Assembly (NCBI GenBank): GCA_025612375.1
Contig: JAAXKN010000017.1
Coordinates: forward strand, 1-64,000
Length of the DNA: 64,000 bases
Direction of reading: 5' to 3'
Origin: Ignavibacteria bacterium
Lineage (GTDB): Bacteria > Bacteroidota > Ignavibacteria > Ignavibacteriales > SURF-24
Position 1 is the first letter of the stretch. The number at the start of each line of letters is the position of its first letter. Below, one piece after another: positions 27,012 to 35,918 of the stretch. Made by a program: the position numbers and the translations under genes. The notes below the pieces were generated by a model. The model had not been told where the DNA came from and did no database searches. It worked only from the letters and a program-made list of their open reading frames with translations.

Positions 27012-29480
27012 ATGAAACTGGAACTAAATACAATCAAAAGCAAGATGCTCCTTTATATACTCGGGGGTGTTTTTGCGTTATTCTTGGTTTTGTCTTTGAT
27101 CATACTTTCTATCGTATATAACAAGCAGAAAACTGTTGCCTGTCAGAGCACACAGGAGATGACAGAGAAAATTGCAATGGATATTACTTCGGATATACTA
27201 AGCGCAGATAATGGATTAAAAGCATTCAATAAGGTAGTCGAAACCTACTCGAGCAAAAACCGGCATGAATTGAGCCAGATGACTAAAGAATTCTTTCTCG
27301 ACAATGAACAGTTCGCCGGTGTGTTTACGGTCTTTGAACCGAATGCCTTTGATGGGAATGACGCAAAATACATAAACAATGCCGACATGCCGGGCAATGA
27401 GAGCGGAAGGTTTACGGCATACTGGAATAAAAACGGCGGAGCCGTAGTGCTTAAAAGATCCTCTGACCAGTCATTTGCTTCTGGAGATTATTATCAGCTC
27501 CCCAAGTCTACCGGCAGGGAACTCATAATGGAACCTTATCTCTACGACGGCGTTTTGATGACCTCAATTGTCTATCCCATCATGAAGGATGGCCAATTTA
27601 ACGGCGTGACGGGGGCGGATATTTCAATCGACTATCTGGACAAAAAGATCTCGAAGCAGAAAGTCCTGGAGACCGGGCGCGTTGAGGTCGTAAGCGCGAA
27701 CGGGACTTATCTTGCATCCAGGAATAAAGAATACCTTGGAAAGAAGAAGATCTCGGACCTTGTGCAGGAAGCCGGCTATGACGGCTTAAAAGAAGTAGGA
27801 GACAACCTGAGAAATAACAATCACGGCTATATTGAAACATATGATCCTGTAAATAAATGTGACGTGGCTATTTTCTATGCGCCTGTTAATAAGGCCGGAT
27901 GGGGCGTAATTGTAACGGTCCCTATCAGTGAGGTCCTGGCCGGGGCCGGAAGCGTAAGGAATACGCTGATTGTTATTGAAATCCTTTTCTTACTGGTCAT
28001 TGCATTGATCGTTTACTATATATCTGTAAAAATCACAGACCCAATCAAAAAACTGACCGTCCTGACTTCTGAACTTTCTAAGGGACATGTAAAATACAGG
28101 GCGGAAATTGTTTCTAATGATGAGATCGGAACTATGGGAAAACAGCTCAACAGTTTCGCCAATCAGCTGGAAGATGTATCGGATAAAATGTATAAGATAT
28201 CTCAGGGAGAAGTGGATGTCACTATTCAGGTCCAGGATGAAAAAGATGAATTTTCTCCTGCAATAAATGCAATACCGGTGACACTGAAAAAACTTCTTTC
28301 CGAGACGGACAAGATTACCTCTGCTGCTGCTGAGGGTATTCTTTCGGTGCGCGGAAATGAGGGATTGTTCAGCGGAGGATACAAAAGTATTGTCCAGGGA
28401 ATCAATTTGACTTTGGAGGAAATTGTAAAACCTATACAGGAGAGCAGTCACATACTTGAGAAAATTGCCTCTGGAGATTTAACTGCAAGAATGAATGGCG
28501 AATACAAGGGCGATTATCAAATAATTAAGCACAGTGTTAACCAGCTTGCCAACTCAATCAACACTGCACTTTCTGAGGTATCTGAGGCCGTTCACGCCAC
28601 AGCCTCTGCTGCAAATGAAATCTCCTCTTCATCCGAGCAGATGGCAGCAGGAGCACAGGAGCAGAGCCAGCAGGCAACTGAGGTGGCAGGAGCCATTGAA
28701 GAAATGACTAAAACTGTCTATGAAACAGCCAGGAATGCAAATGAAGCTTCAAGCGTCTCTATGGGGGGCAGCCAGGCTGCTGAAAGAGGAGCTAAGAAGA
28801 TTGAGGAAACAAAGAAGGGCATAAGTAAAATTGTTTCTTCTTCAGATGAGACTGCAAGGATAGTTGCTTCACTTTCAAAAAGAACTGAGCAGATAGGCGA
28901 GATCACTCAGGTAATTGACGACATTGCAGACCAGACGAACCTGCTTGCCTTAAACGCCGCAATTGAGGCTGCGCGTGCCGGCGAGCAGGGACGCGGCTTT
29001 GCAGTTGTAGCCGACGAGGTGCGTAAACTTGCCGAGCGTACTACAAAGGCTACAAAGGAAATTGCAGATACTATTATGTCAATTCAGCTGGAAGCCAGGG
29101 AGGCCGATTCTTCAATGAATGATGCAAAACAGGCCGTGGAGGAAGGAATGAAGCTGACAGAAGAGGTCTCTGAGGTGCTTGGTGAAATACTCGGCGGAGC
29201 CCGGAAGACAACTGACGTGGTCTTGCAGGTTGCAGCTGCCAGCGAGGAGCAGTCCAGCGCCGCAGAACAGATCAGTAAAAATATAGAAGGCATATCTTCT
29301 GTTACACAGCAGTCTGCAGCTGGAACAGAACAGATTGCGCGTGCTGCAGAAGACTTAAACCGTCTTACAGTAAATCTGCAGGGGCTCGTTTCAAGGTTTA
29401 AGTTGGAAGAAATACGCCTGGAAAAAAATGGTGCCGCATTTAACGGCAGGCATGCTAAGGCCCTGTTGTATAATAATTAA
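27012..29480 (+). CDS. Methyl-accepting chemotaxis protein with periplasmic Cache domain
   Basis: 822 residues: TM1 (about 12-33), a double-Cache-like periplasmic sensor (about 35-310, with the [12 protein letters not shown] turn), TM2 (about 316-338), HAMP (about 340-390), a second HAMP-like segment (about 475-525, [12 protein letters not shown]) and the signalling coiled coil. The hairpin tip that contacts CheA/CheW is intact ([20 protein letters not shown], near residue 640, then [18 protein letters not shown]). The C-terminus (ALLYNN) lacks the CheR-tethering pentapeptide. It is co-directional with the upstream barrel gene and ends at a strong terminator. No che genes are in view. Confidence 0.95.
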   Translation: MKLELNTIKSKMLLYILGGVFALFLVLSLIILSIVYNKQKTVACQSTQEMTEKIAMDITSDILSADNGLKAFNKVVETYSSKNRHELSQMTKEFFLDNEQFAGVFTVFEPNAFDGNDAKYINNADMPGNESGRFTAYWNKNGGAVVLKRSSDQSFASGDYYQLPKSTGRELIMEPYLYDGVLMTSIVYPIMKDGQFNGVTGADISIDYLDKKISKQKVLETGRVEVVSANGTYLASRNKEYLGKKKISDLVQEAGYDGLKEVGDNLRNNNHGYIETYDPVNKCDVAIFYAPVNKAGWGVIVTVPISEVLAGAGSVRNTLIVIEILFLLVIALIVYYISVKITDPIKKLTVLTSELSKGHVKYRAEIVSNDEIGTMGKQLNSFANQLEDVSDKMYKISQGEVDVTIQVQDEKDEFSPAINAIPVTLKKLLSETDKITSAAAEGILSVRGNEGLFSGGYKSIVQGINLTLEEIVKPIQESSHILEKIASGDLTARMNGEYKGDYQIIKHSVNQLANSINTALSEVSEAVHATASAANEISSSSEQMAAGAQEQSQQATEVAGAIEEMTKTVYETARNANEASSVSMGGSQAAERGAKKIEETKKGISKIVSSSDETARIVASLSKRTEQIGEITQVIDDIADQTNLLALNAAIEAARAGEQGRGFAVVADEVRKLAERTTKATKEIADTIMSIQLEAREADSSMNDAKQAVEEGMKLTEEVSEVLGEILGGARKTTDVVLQVAAASEEQSSAAEQISKNIEGISSVTQQSAAGTEQIARAAEDLNRLTVNLQGLVSRFKLEEIRLEKNGAAFNGRHAKALLYNN

Positions 29481-29541
29481 GGATGCATTCGTTGACTTAT
29501 AATAAAAAGTAACTTTTGCAGCCGGCAAAACCTATCTCTGT

Positions 29542-29572
29542 AAAGCGGCTAAGGCTTACCTTTAGCCGCTTT
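29542..29572 (+). terminator. Terminator of the chemoreceptor gene
   Basis: AAAGCGGCTAA (29542-29552) pairs perfectly with TTAGCCGCTTT (29562-29572), an 11-bp stem followed by ATATTTC. Confidence 0.8.
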
Positions 29573-29621
29573 ATATTTCGAGCAATCTTCTGTCAGTTAT
29601 AATTTTTTCAGCACGCGTTTC

Positions 29622-30284
29622 TTAAGATTTTGCCAGTGCCCTGATGTCCTTTACTTCCAGTATCTGTTTGGGGTAACCTTTCAGTACGCTGTTTATCATG
29701 GCAAGGCCCACCTCGCGCATTGTTAAAACAAAATTCGGGAAAAGCCTAATCAATATGGGAAACAAGCTGAGAATGGGCTTGTAAATACTTTGAATATTCT
29801 TCTGCCCCGGAAAAGGCTTCATAAAGCCGGGACGGAAATTGTATGCTCTCTTAAACGGCATACGCAAAAGGGCGTTTTCAGTTTTGCCTTTTACACGTGC
29901 CCACATAACTTTTCCTTTTTCTGTGCTGTCCGTCCACGCGCCTGAGACGTAAACAAACGTCATCCCATGATTAACTTCCGAAAGTTTCCTGGCAAAGTGA
30001 GTTGTTATGTCGTAAGTGATATGACTATATTCTTCTTCCTTCATTCCCCTTGAACTTATCCCGGCGCAGAAGAAGCAGGCATCATAGCCAGTAAGCCAGA
30101 CTGTAAAATCATCCAGTGATAAGAAGTCTGGAATAATCACTTCCTGCACTTTAGGATTAGTTAAATTGTAATGCCTGCGGTTTACCATCAGCACCTTCTC
30201 TACATCAGGATGCTCCATGCACTCAAAGAGCACACCTTCCCCCACCATGCCCGTAGAGCCGGTGATAATTACTTTTATTCCCAT
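29622..30284 (-). CDS. NAD(P)-binding Rossmann-fold epimerase/dehydratase-like protein
   Basis: 220 residues with the extended-SDR nucleotide motif GSTGMVGEG at the N-terminus and a second strand ending in VNRRHYN, which suggests NADP(H). CFFCAGISSRGM and VYVSGAWTDS correspond to the strands bearing active-site Ser. The usual YxxxK is not clear (MWARVKGKTENALL occupies that position), as in atypical SDR members such as the HTATIP2/YbjT type. The substrate is unknown. It starts 9 nt after the thioredoxin gene stop with AGGAAAGG upstream, so the two form an operon. Confidence 0.8.
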   Translation of the reverse strand: MGIKVIITGSTGMVGEGVLFECMEHPDVEKVLMVNRRHYNLTNPKVQEVIIPDFLSLDDFTVWLTGYDACFFCAGISSRGMKEEEYSHITYDITTHFARKLSEVNHGMTFVYVSGAWTDSTEKGKVMWARVKGKTENALLRMPFKRAYNFRPGFMKPFPGQKNIQSIYKPILSLFPILIRLFPNFVLTMREVGLAMINSVLKGYPKQILEVKDIRALAKS

Positions 30285-30293
30285 AAACCTTTC

Positions 30294-31184
30294 CTATTTT
30301 GTAATCAGATTTTCAATAATCTTTTCCAATTCTTTATATTCATCAACCCAGCCGCCGGGTACATTATAAACGATGTTATTATTGCCGTCAACTATAACGT
30401 GGCGGGGAAATGAATTCCCGAAATATTTCGCCGCTTCTTTGTCCGAATAGCATTGCTCGTAGGCAAATGTATTTGTCTTAAGAAACTGATCTAACTTTTC
30501 ATTGTCTCCAACAATAGCTATGAAATCAATATCCTTCCCCTTGTATTTTTCCACGAGCTTATTTAGCCCCGGAATCTCCTCCCGGCAGGGAAGGCAGGTG
30601 GTCGCCCACCAGTTAATCACTTTAATTCTGTTGTCTTTTAATTTTACTTCTTTCCCTTCTATTGATTTGAACTTTATGTCAGGGAACTGTGATCCCGGAA
30701 GCAGCGTATTCTTATCTGAAATAGACGGCTCATTCTTTCCCGTTGGATTAATCCATTTGTAATACAGGACCTTGTTCTTAAGGTCAAGTGCCAGGTTTAT
30801 ATTATTTAAGTAGAGATTATCTTTGGTGCGCAGGTCAGTGCTGCAGTAATAAATACCGCCGCTGACTTTATTCATGTCTGGCTTACTGAAGTATAAAGAG
30901 CCATCCTTAAAATTGCATATAACTGTAGTCTGCATTTTTGCAGTATCGGCTGTAATGAACATTTCTGAAAAGTACTTGTTTGCATCTAATCTGTACCAGT
31001 CCCCGTTTGGGGACATTTTGAGGAGGAAATTCCTCTCCGACTTATCTTCAAGATTTTCAACTTTAATTGGTGTGGTCTTCAGGTATGAAATGTTTAACGA
31101 ATCAGTTGAAGCAAATATTCCTGACGTCACGAGTAACATCATCAGAACTGCAAATGAGCCGCAAAGAAAAAAAGAATGCCGCAT
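30294..31184 (-). CDS. TlpA-like thioredoxin family protein, exported
   Basis: 296 residues. An N-terminal signal/anchor (CGSFAVLMMLLVTSGIFAS) is followed by an N-terminal region of about 140 residues with beta-strand character. Then comes a TlpA/AhpC-TSA redox domain starting at GSQFPDIKFKSIEGKEV, with the active site WWATTCLPCREE (CLPC near residue 197) and a cis-Pro region at FPRHVIVDG. It probably reduces disulfides in the periplasm or acts in cytochrome c maturation. The large N-terminal extension is typical of Bacteroidetes TlpA-like proteins. First gene of a two-gene operon with the Rossmann protein. Confidence 0.88.
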   Translation of the reverse strand: MRHSFFLCGSFAVLMMLLVTSGIFASTDSLNISYLKTTPIKVENLEDKSERNFLLKMSPNGDWYRLDANKYFSEMFITADTAKMQTTVICNFKDGSLYFSKPDMNKVSGGIYYCSTDLRTKDNLYLNNINLALDLKNKVLYYKWINPTGKNEPSISDKNTLLPGSQFPDIKFKSIEGKEVKLKDNRIKVINWWATTCLPCREEIPGLNKLVEKYKGKDIDFIAIVGDNEKLDQFLKTNTFAYEQCYSDKEAAKYFGNSFPRHVIVDGNNNIVYNVPGGWVDEYKELEKIIENLITK

Positions 31185-31617
31185 GAGATCTCCTTTTGAG
31201 TTAGTATAAATTGAATTTCAAAAGAGAACAGAATTAAAACGTGCAGGAATATACAACTTTTCCCGTTAAGATGAATCAGTACAGGCACTGACGGGAGTTT
31301 GAAAGATGGCTTCTGCCCCTTACAAAGTCAACTTAATTCAAGAATCATAATAGGGATTAAAGAACCCCGGAGAGGCTAGTTGCCTGTAGCAATAACATAA
31401 GAAAAAATAATTCTGAGCTCCGGAGGACTTAAGCGTAAATTCCAGGACGGTTTTTTGAAGCGTAGCCTGATTGTGACCATTTTCAAATAACTCCCTTGAC
31501 AATAAGTAAAATATGAAATAACTTACATTTGCAATTCTTCAAAAACCAATTTGAGGTATATTATCGGCAATAATGCTACTGTACTTATTACATTTTCACA
31601 ACTCTTGGAGGAAAATA
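31185..31617. other. 433-bp divergent spacer with two base-pairing elements
   Basis: No gene supported. Element 1: TCCCG (31261-31265) with CGGGA (31292-31296) and TCAGT (31276-31280) with ACTGA (31287-31291), a bulged hairpin. Element 2: CCGGAG (31367-31372) with CTCCGG (31418-31423) enclosing the stem AGGC/GCCT (31373-31376/31382-31385) and an A-rich stretch. A strong GGAGGA (31607-31612) precedes the lipoprotein ATG. No known riboswitch consensus was recognised. Confidence 0.4.
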
Positions 31618-32643
31618 ATGTACAGGTTAAGCATCCTTTTGACTTTAGCTCTTTCTTCCGTTATTATCCTTTCCGGCTGTTCAAAATCAACCGAGCCCCA
31701 AAATCCAAAACCAGATTATTTTACAAGCACTGGAATTGCTTATCCAAACTGGCACGATACAGGCTCTCCTGAGGGAATAATGCCTGAACTATCTTTGGTC
31801 AAGAAAATGGATTTTAAAGCAAGGACTTATTACTACAATATTTTGCCCTCAGATGTGCTGCTGAACACGATTCTAAATCAGGTCCCTGATGGTTATTCAG
31901 GGGATGAAAATGTCCTTGTCCTGGATGTTGTATATGATCCATCCTTGAAGGGAACTTACAATTATACCCCGGATCTGTCTGATCCAACAAAATGCTGGGG
32001 AGGGCTGCAGAGACTTGTAGGTGAGGATGAGCTAAAGGGAGATGTAAATTCTTACCAGGTCCAGGTGTGGATGAATGTTCAGCAGGCGCCAAAAGGTGCA
32101 AAGCTCTATATTGACCTTGGGAGAATAAGTGAGGACGTGATACCAAACTATGTTCTGAGCACGGAGGATAAAAATGGTAACCTGCTCCTTGAACCCGGGG
32201 AAGATACCGGCCTTGACGGGCTCGCTGACCAGCAGGAGCCATTCTATAATGCATTAACAAATCCCGATCCTTCAGGGGATAATTATTCATATTCTCCCGG
32301 TTCAGCTGATTATACCCACTTTAACGGAAATGAAAACAATGCGCTTTCATCAGAAAATGGAAAAGTGCCGGAAACTGAAGATATAGATAATAACGGCAAC
32401 CTGGACAGACGAAATGGCTTTTTTAGATACGAAATTCCACTCGATTCACTGGATGCCGATAAAAGATTTATTGTCGAAAAGGGGAAGAATGGATGGGTAA
32501 ATGTCAGAATACCGGTGTCTGCCTTTACGAATACTATTGGGCAGCCAGCCCTCAGCGCGCCCATTATAATGAGGTTATGGTTCAGCGGAGTACAAAGCAC
32601 TATCCGCCTGAGGTTTGCTGAATTGAGACTTATATCTAAATAG
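31618..32643 (+). CDS. Lipoprotein of unknown function
   Basis: 341 residues. The frame is open from 31573, but the ATG at 31618 has TTGGAGGA 5 nt upstream and opens a lipoprotein signal (LTLALSSVIILSGC; lipobox LSGC). The mature part is acidic and rich in Asp, Asn, Gly and Pro, with a calcium-site-like stretch (EDKNGNLLLEPGEDTG and DIDNNGNLDRRNG) and a C-terminal beta-rich domain (MRLWFSGVQSTIRLRFAEL) such as seen in cell-surface proteins. I do not recognise a family. It is monocistronic, and a 223-bp spacer separates it from lysA. Confidence 0.75.
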   Translation: MYRLSILLTLALSSVIILSGCSKSTEPQNPKPDYFTSTGIAYPNWHDTGSPEGIMPELSLVKKMDFKARTYYYNILPSDVLLNTILNQVPDGYSGDENVLVLDVVYDPSLKGTYNYTPDLSDPTKCWGGLQRLVGEDELKGDVNSYQVQVWMNVQQAPKGAKLYIDLGRISEDVIPNYVLSTEDKNGNLLLEPGEDTGLDGLADQQEPFYNALTNPDPSGDNYSYSPGSADYTHFNGNENNALSSENGKVPETEDIDNNGNLDRRNGFFRYEIPLDSLDADKRFIVEKGKNGWVNVRIPVSAFTNTIGQPALSAPIIMRLWFSGVQSTIRLRFAELRLISK

Positions 32644-32866
32644 AAATTAGTTTTTTATTCTCCGGGTTTGCGCTGGAAATTTTACATCGGGTTGACCCTC
32701 TTCCCCCTGAGAGACTTCCTTTGTGGAAATTGTCCTCCTTTCCCGGAGATTTTTTCTATATGAGATTTCCGAAAATGCCCGATTTTGTGGCTCCCGCTTT
32801 GTCCTTTGAACGTATTTTACGTATTTTATGAACTGTTAAATAAAATCTTTAAGGAATCGGGATATA

Positions 32867-34129
32867 ATGGATTTTTTTGAAATTGGTACTTTTCACTACC
32901 TGAATAACAAGCTCTACTGCGAACATAAGGCAGTCGGGGAAATTATCGATGAAGTAGGCACACCGGCTTACATATACAGCAAAAAACATTTCGTCGACCA
33001 GTTTAAGACTTTCGACGAGGCTTTTAAGGACGTAAAACATTCAATCTTTTATGCCGCTAAAGCTAACTTTAACCTGAATGTACTTAAAACCTTTGCCGAC
33101 TTAGGCGGCGGAATTGACGTCAACTCGGCAGGCGAACTCTACCGCGCTAAGAAAATCGGAGTCGATCCTTCCAAAATCATCCTCTCAGGCGTGGGAAAAA
33201 CCGCGGATGAAATAAAACTTGCGCTTGAATATGGCATTAAGCTTATTAAGGCTGAATCCTTTGAGGAACTCCTCCTTATAAACAAGGTCGCAGGCCAGGC
33301 AAACGCTGTAGCCCATGTGGCCTTAAGGATCAATCCTAACGTCGATCCTAAAACACACCCGTACATTTCTACAGGACTTGCTGAAAACAAATTCGGTATC
33401 GATGCCTCAGAGGCCGAAAGTGTCTACCTGGAAGGCTTAAAGCTGGAAAACGTCATGCTCACAGGCCTCGATATGCATATAGGATCCCAGATTACTACAA
33501 TCGCACCTTATGCCGAGGCAATTGGCAAAATGGCAGAACTTTTCAAAAAAATTAAGGCAAAGGGCGTTCCACTCCAGCACTTCGACGTCGGCGGCGGCAT
33601 GGGCGTGCGCTACAATAATGAGAACTTATTCTCCCCGGCCGAACTGGCAGCCTCCGTTAAGGATACCTTAAAGGACCTCAACTGCGAGATCATGTTCGAA
33701 CCTGGCAGATTCCTTACCGCTAACGGCGGCATTCTTGTTACTGAAGTGCTCTATACAAAGAAAAACAGGGAAAAGAATTTTATTATCGTCGATGCCTCAA
33801 TGACTGAACTCATAAGGCCCAGCCTATACAGCGCTTACCACCACGTTCAGCCTGTAACACTTGCTTCACGCAGGGATATTAAGGCCGATATTGTGGGTCC
33901 TGTCTGCGAAAGCGGCGACTTTTTGGCCAAAAACCGCACTATACAGGAATGCTCTCAGGGCGACAAACTGGCTGTTATGACCGCAGGCGCATACGGAATG
34001 GTAATGTCTTCTAACTATAACGGCAGAAGACGCCCGCCGGAAATCCTGGTCGACGGCGACAAGTTCAATGTTATACGCAGCCGCGAAAGCTTTGAGCACC
34101 TCCTGTGGGACGAAGAGCTGATTAAATAG
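32867..34129 (+). CDS. lysA: Diaminopimelate decarboxylase
   Basis: PLP enzyme that converts meso-diaminopimelate to lysine and CO2. 420 residues, alanine-racemase-like barrel plus beta domain. The PLP lysine is in FYAAKANFN. HIGSQ, the glycine-rich phosphate site FDVGGGMGVRY, EPGRFLTANGG and CESGDFLAKNR (active-site Cys-Glu of the second subunit) are all intact. AAGGAATC lies about 13 nt before the ATG. It is followed 72 nt later by the S66 carboxypeptidase gene on the same strand, a plausible link through peptidoglycan precursors. Confidence 0.97.
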   Translation: MDFFEIGTFHYLNNKLYCEHKAVGEIIDEVGTPAYIYSKKHFVDQFKTFDEAFKDVKHSIFYAAKANFNLNVLKTFADLGGGIDVNSAGELYRAKKIGVDPSKIILSGVGKTADEIKLALEYGIKLIKAESFEELLLINKVAGQANAVAHVALRINPNVDPKTHPYISTGLAENKFGIDASEAESVYLEGLKLENVMLTGLDMHIGSQITTIAPYAEAIGKMAELFKKIKAKGVPLQHFDVGGGMGVRYNNENLFSPAELAASVKDTLKDLNCEIMFEPGRFLTANGGILVTEVLYTKKNREKNFIIVDASMTELIRPSLYSAYHHVQPVTLASRRDIKADIVGPVCESGDFLAKNRTIQECSQGDKLAVMTAGAYGMVMSSNYNGRRRPPEILVDGDKFNVIRSRESFEHLLWDEELIK

Positions 34130-34201
34130 GTAGAGGTAAAGGCAAAGGCTGATTGTTTAATACACGGGTGAATTATTATTAAGGGGTATTTTTTAATTAC
34201 A

Positions 34202-35260
34202 ATGCATAGAAGAAATTTTATAAAGACCGTTTCGGCAGCATCTGCAATTTCAATGCTGCCTCATACACTCTTCGCGGAGGATAACCTTAAAAAGCCTGAG
34301 GATACTCCCGTAATTAAACCCCGCCGCCTTAAGGCAGGGGATACTATTGGACTTATTACTCCGGGCAGCTATATAACTGAAGATGAACTGAAGGAATCCG
34401 TTAAAAACCTGGAGGACCTGGGCTTTAAGGTAGTCTATACCGATAACGTTACGGCAAGATTCGGCTACCTGGGCGGCAAAGATGACCTGAGGGCTCAGGA
34501 CGTGAACCTCATGTTCTCAAGAAAAGACGTCGACGGCATTATCTGCACAAGAGGCGGCTACGGATGCGCAAGGCTTCTTCCTTATCTCGATTATAATATG
34601 ATAAGGAATAACCCCAAAGTCCTTTGCGGCTACAGCGATATTACCTCGCTCCTTTATGCAATAACAGCCAGAACCAATATGGTGACCTTCCACGGCCCTG
34701 TTGGAATTTCTACTTTCAACGAATTTTCTTTATCTTATTTTAAGAATACACTGATGGATCCGGCTGATTCACTCAGGTTCTGGAACGCAAGGGACGAAAA
34801 GCCCGACGATAAAAGCCGCCAGGTTATCCCTATCCGCGGCGGCAAGGCAAAGGGCAGGCTTGCAGGCGGCAACCTCTCTATTGTGGTCTCTTTGATCGGT
34901 ACGCCTTATGACATAAATACCAACGGGAAAATTGTTTTCCTCGAAGAAATTGGTGAAGAGCCGTACAGAATAGACAGAATGCTCACACAGATGATTGAAG
35001 CCGGGAAATTTGAGAAGGCTGCCGGAATCGCCCTGGGCGTTTTTGAAAAATGTGAGGCCAAAGAATCTGCCCCGGCTGAACCCAGGTCGCTTACTTTGCA
35101 GGAGGTCCTTATGGACCGGCTGTTTAATCTGAATATACCTGTAATTTACGGGCTTTCTTTCGGTCACATTACTAATAAGTTTACACTGCCTCTTGGCGTT
35201 ATGGCAGAACTGGACGTCGACAACCAGAACCTGACGCTCCTTGAGCCCGCAGTTGTCTGA
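34202..35260 (+). CDS. LD-carboxypeptidase (peptidase family S66), Tat-exported
   Basis: 352 residues. Removes the terminal D-amino acid from murein tetrapeptides during peptidoglycan recycling; some relatives (MccF) inactivate microcin. The catalytic Ser lies in CGYSDITSLL, the Glu in FLEEIGEEPYRIDRM and the His in LSFGHITNKFTLPLG. The N-terminus HRRNFIKTVSAASAISML matches a twin-arginine signal, unlike the cytoplasmic E. coli LdcA, so it probably acts in the periplasm. It sits between lysA and a lipoprotein gene, all rightward. Confidence 0.92.
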   Translation: MHRRNFIKTVSAASAISMLPHTLFAEDNLKKPEDTPVIKPRRLKAGDTIGLITPGSYITEDELKESVKNLEDLGFKVVYTDNVTARFGYLGGKDDLRAQDVNLMFSRKDVDGIICTRGGYGCARLLPYLDYNMIRNNPKVLCGYSDITSLLYAITARTNMVTFHGPVGISTFNEFSLSYFKNTLMDPADSLRFWNARDEKPDDKSRQVIPIRGGKAKGRLAGGNLSIVVSLIGTPYDINTNGKIVFLEEIGEEPYRIDRMLTQMIEAGKFEKAAGIALGVFEKCEAKESAPAEPRSLTLQEVLMDRLFNLNIPVIYGLSFGHITNKFTLPLGVMAELDVDNQNLTLLEPAVV

Positions 35261-35315
35261 AAGTCCTTTGTTCCGCTTGAAATAGAGTTGATAAATATAA
35301 AAGAAAGGGGTTCCC

Positions 35316-35858
35316 ATGAAAAAATTATTTCTTTCCGCGTTTCTTTTGCTGCCTTTATTATTGAGCGGATGCCTTGTAGGCAACAAAATCGTTTATAATA
35401 TCGTGCCCGCAAAGGGAGGCAGCGGTACGGCAACGGTATTCTACACCAACATCAGAAGCGATGCCAGTGACGATCAGCAGTTTAAGGAAGACCAGAAACT
35501 CCTTTTTGACTTTATGCTCAAAAGCCGTGAATTCCTGAAGGAAAGAAAGGATAAGGGGCAGGATATCATATCAAGGGAGCTTTACCTCGATAACGGCAGG
35601 CTTAACGGAAAGGCCACTTATAAATTTGAAAAGCTCAGCGACGTTGAAAAAACACTCTCCTTCGAAGACGGGTTTTATTTCCTCACACTTGCCTTGGACG
35701 ACAGCGTCATTACAACAAACGGCGAGATAATAAAATCTTCTAACTATAAAAGAATTCTCTGGGATGATAGGGTCGATACGCTTAAATTTGAGATCTCAAT
35801 TGAACCTGCTGAAGGTACACAGTTAAAAGACCTTGCGCCCTTCTATAAGGGCCAATAA
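35316..35858 (+). CDS. Lipoprotein of unknown function
   Basis: 180 residues with a clear lipoprotein signal (LFLSAFLLLPLLLSGC; lipobox LSGC). The mature protein is charged, with mixed alpha/beta character (QFKEDQKLLFDFMLKSREFL). No domain recognised. The GAAAGGGG ribosome-binding site and the position 55 nt behind the S66 gene suggest one transcript, ended by the terminator at 35872. Confidence 0.75.
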   Translation: MKKLFLSAFLLLPLLLSGCLVGNKIVYNIVPAKGGSGTATVFYTNIRSDASDDQQFKEDQKLLFDFMLKSREFLKERKDKGQDIISRELYLDNGRLNGKATYKFEKLSDVEKTLSFEDGFYFLTLALDDSVITTNGEIIKSSNYKRILWDDRVDTLKFEISIEPAEGTQLKDLAPFYKGQ

Positions 35859-35871
35859 AAGTTAATCCTTT

Positions 35872-35896
35872 AAGCCCCCTCTTTACGCGGGGGCTT
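35872..35896 (+). terminator. Terminator after the lipoprotein gene
   Basis: AAGCCCCC (35872-35879) pairs with GGGGGCTT (35889-35896) over a 9-nt loop and is followed by TCTG; short T-tract. Confidence 0.75.
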
Positions 35897-35918
35897 TCTG
35901 AGAGCCTGGAAGATAATT

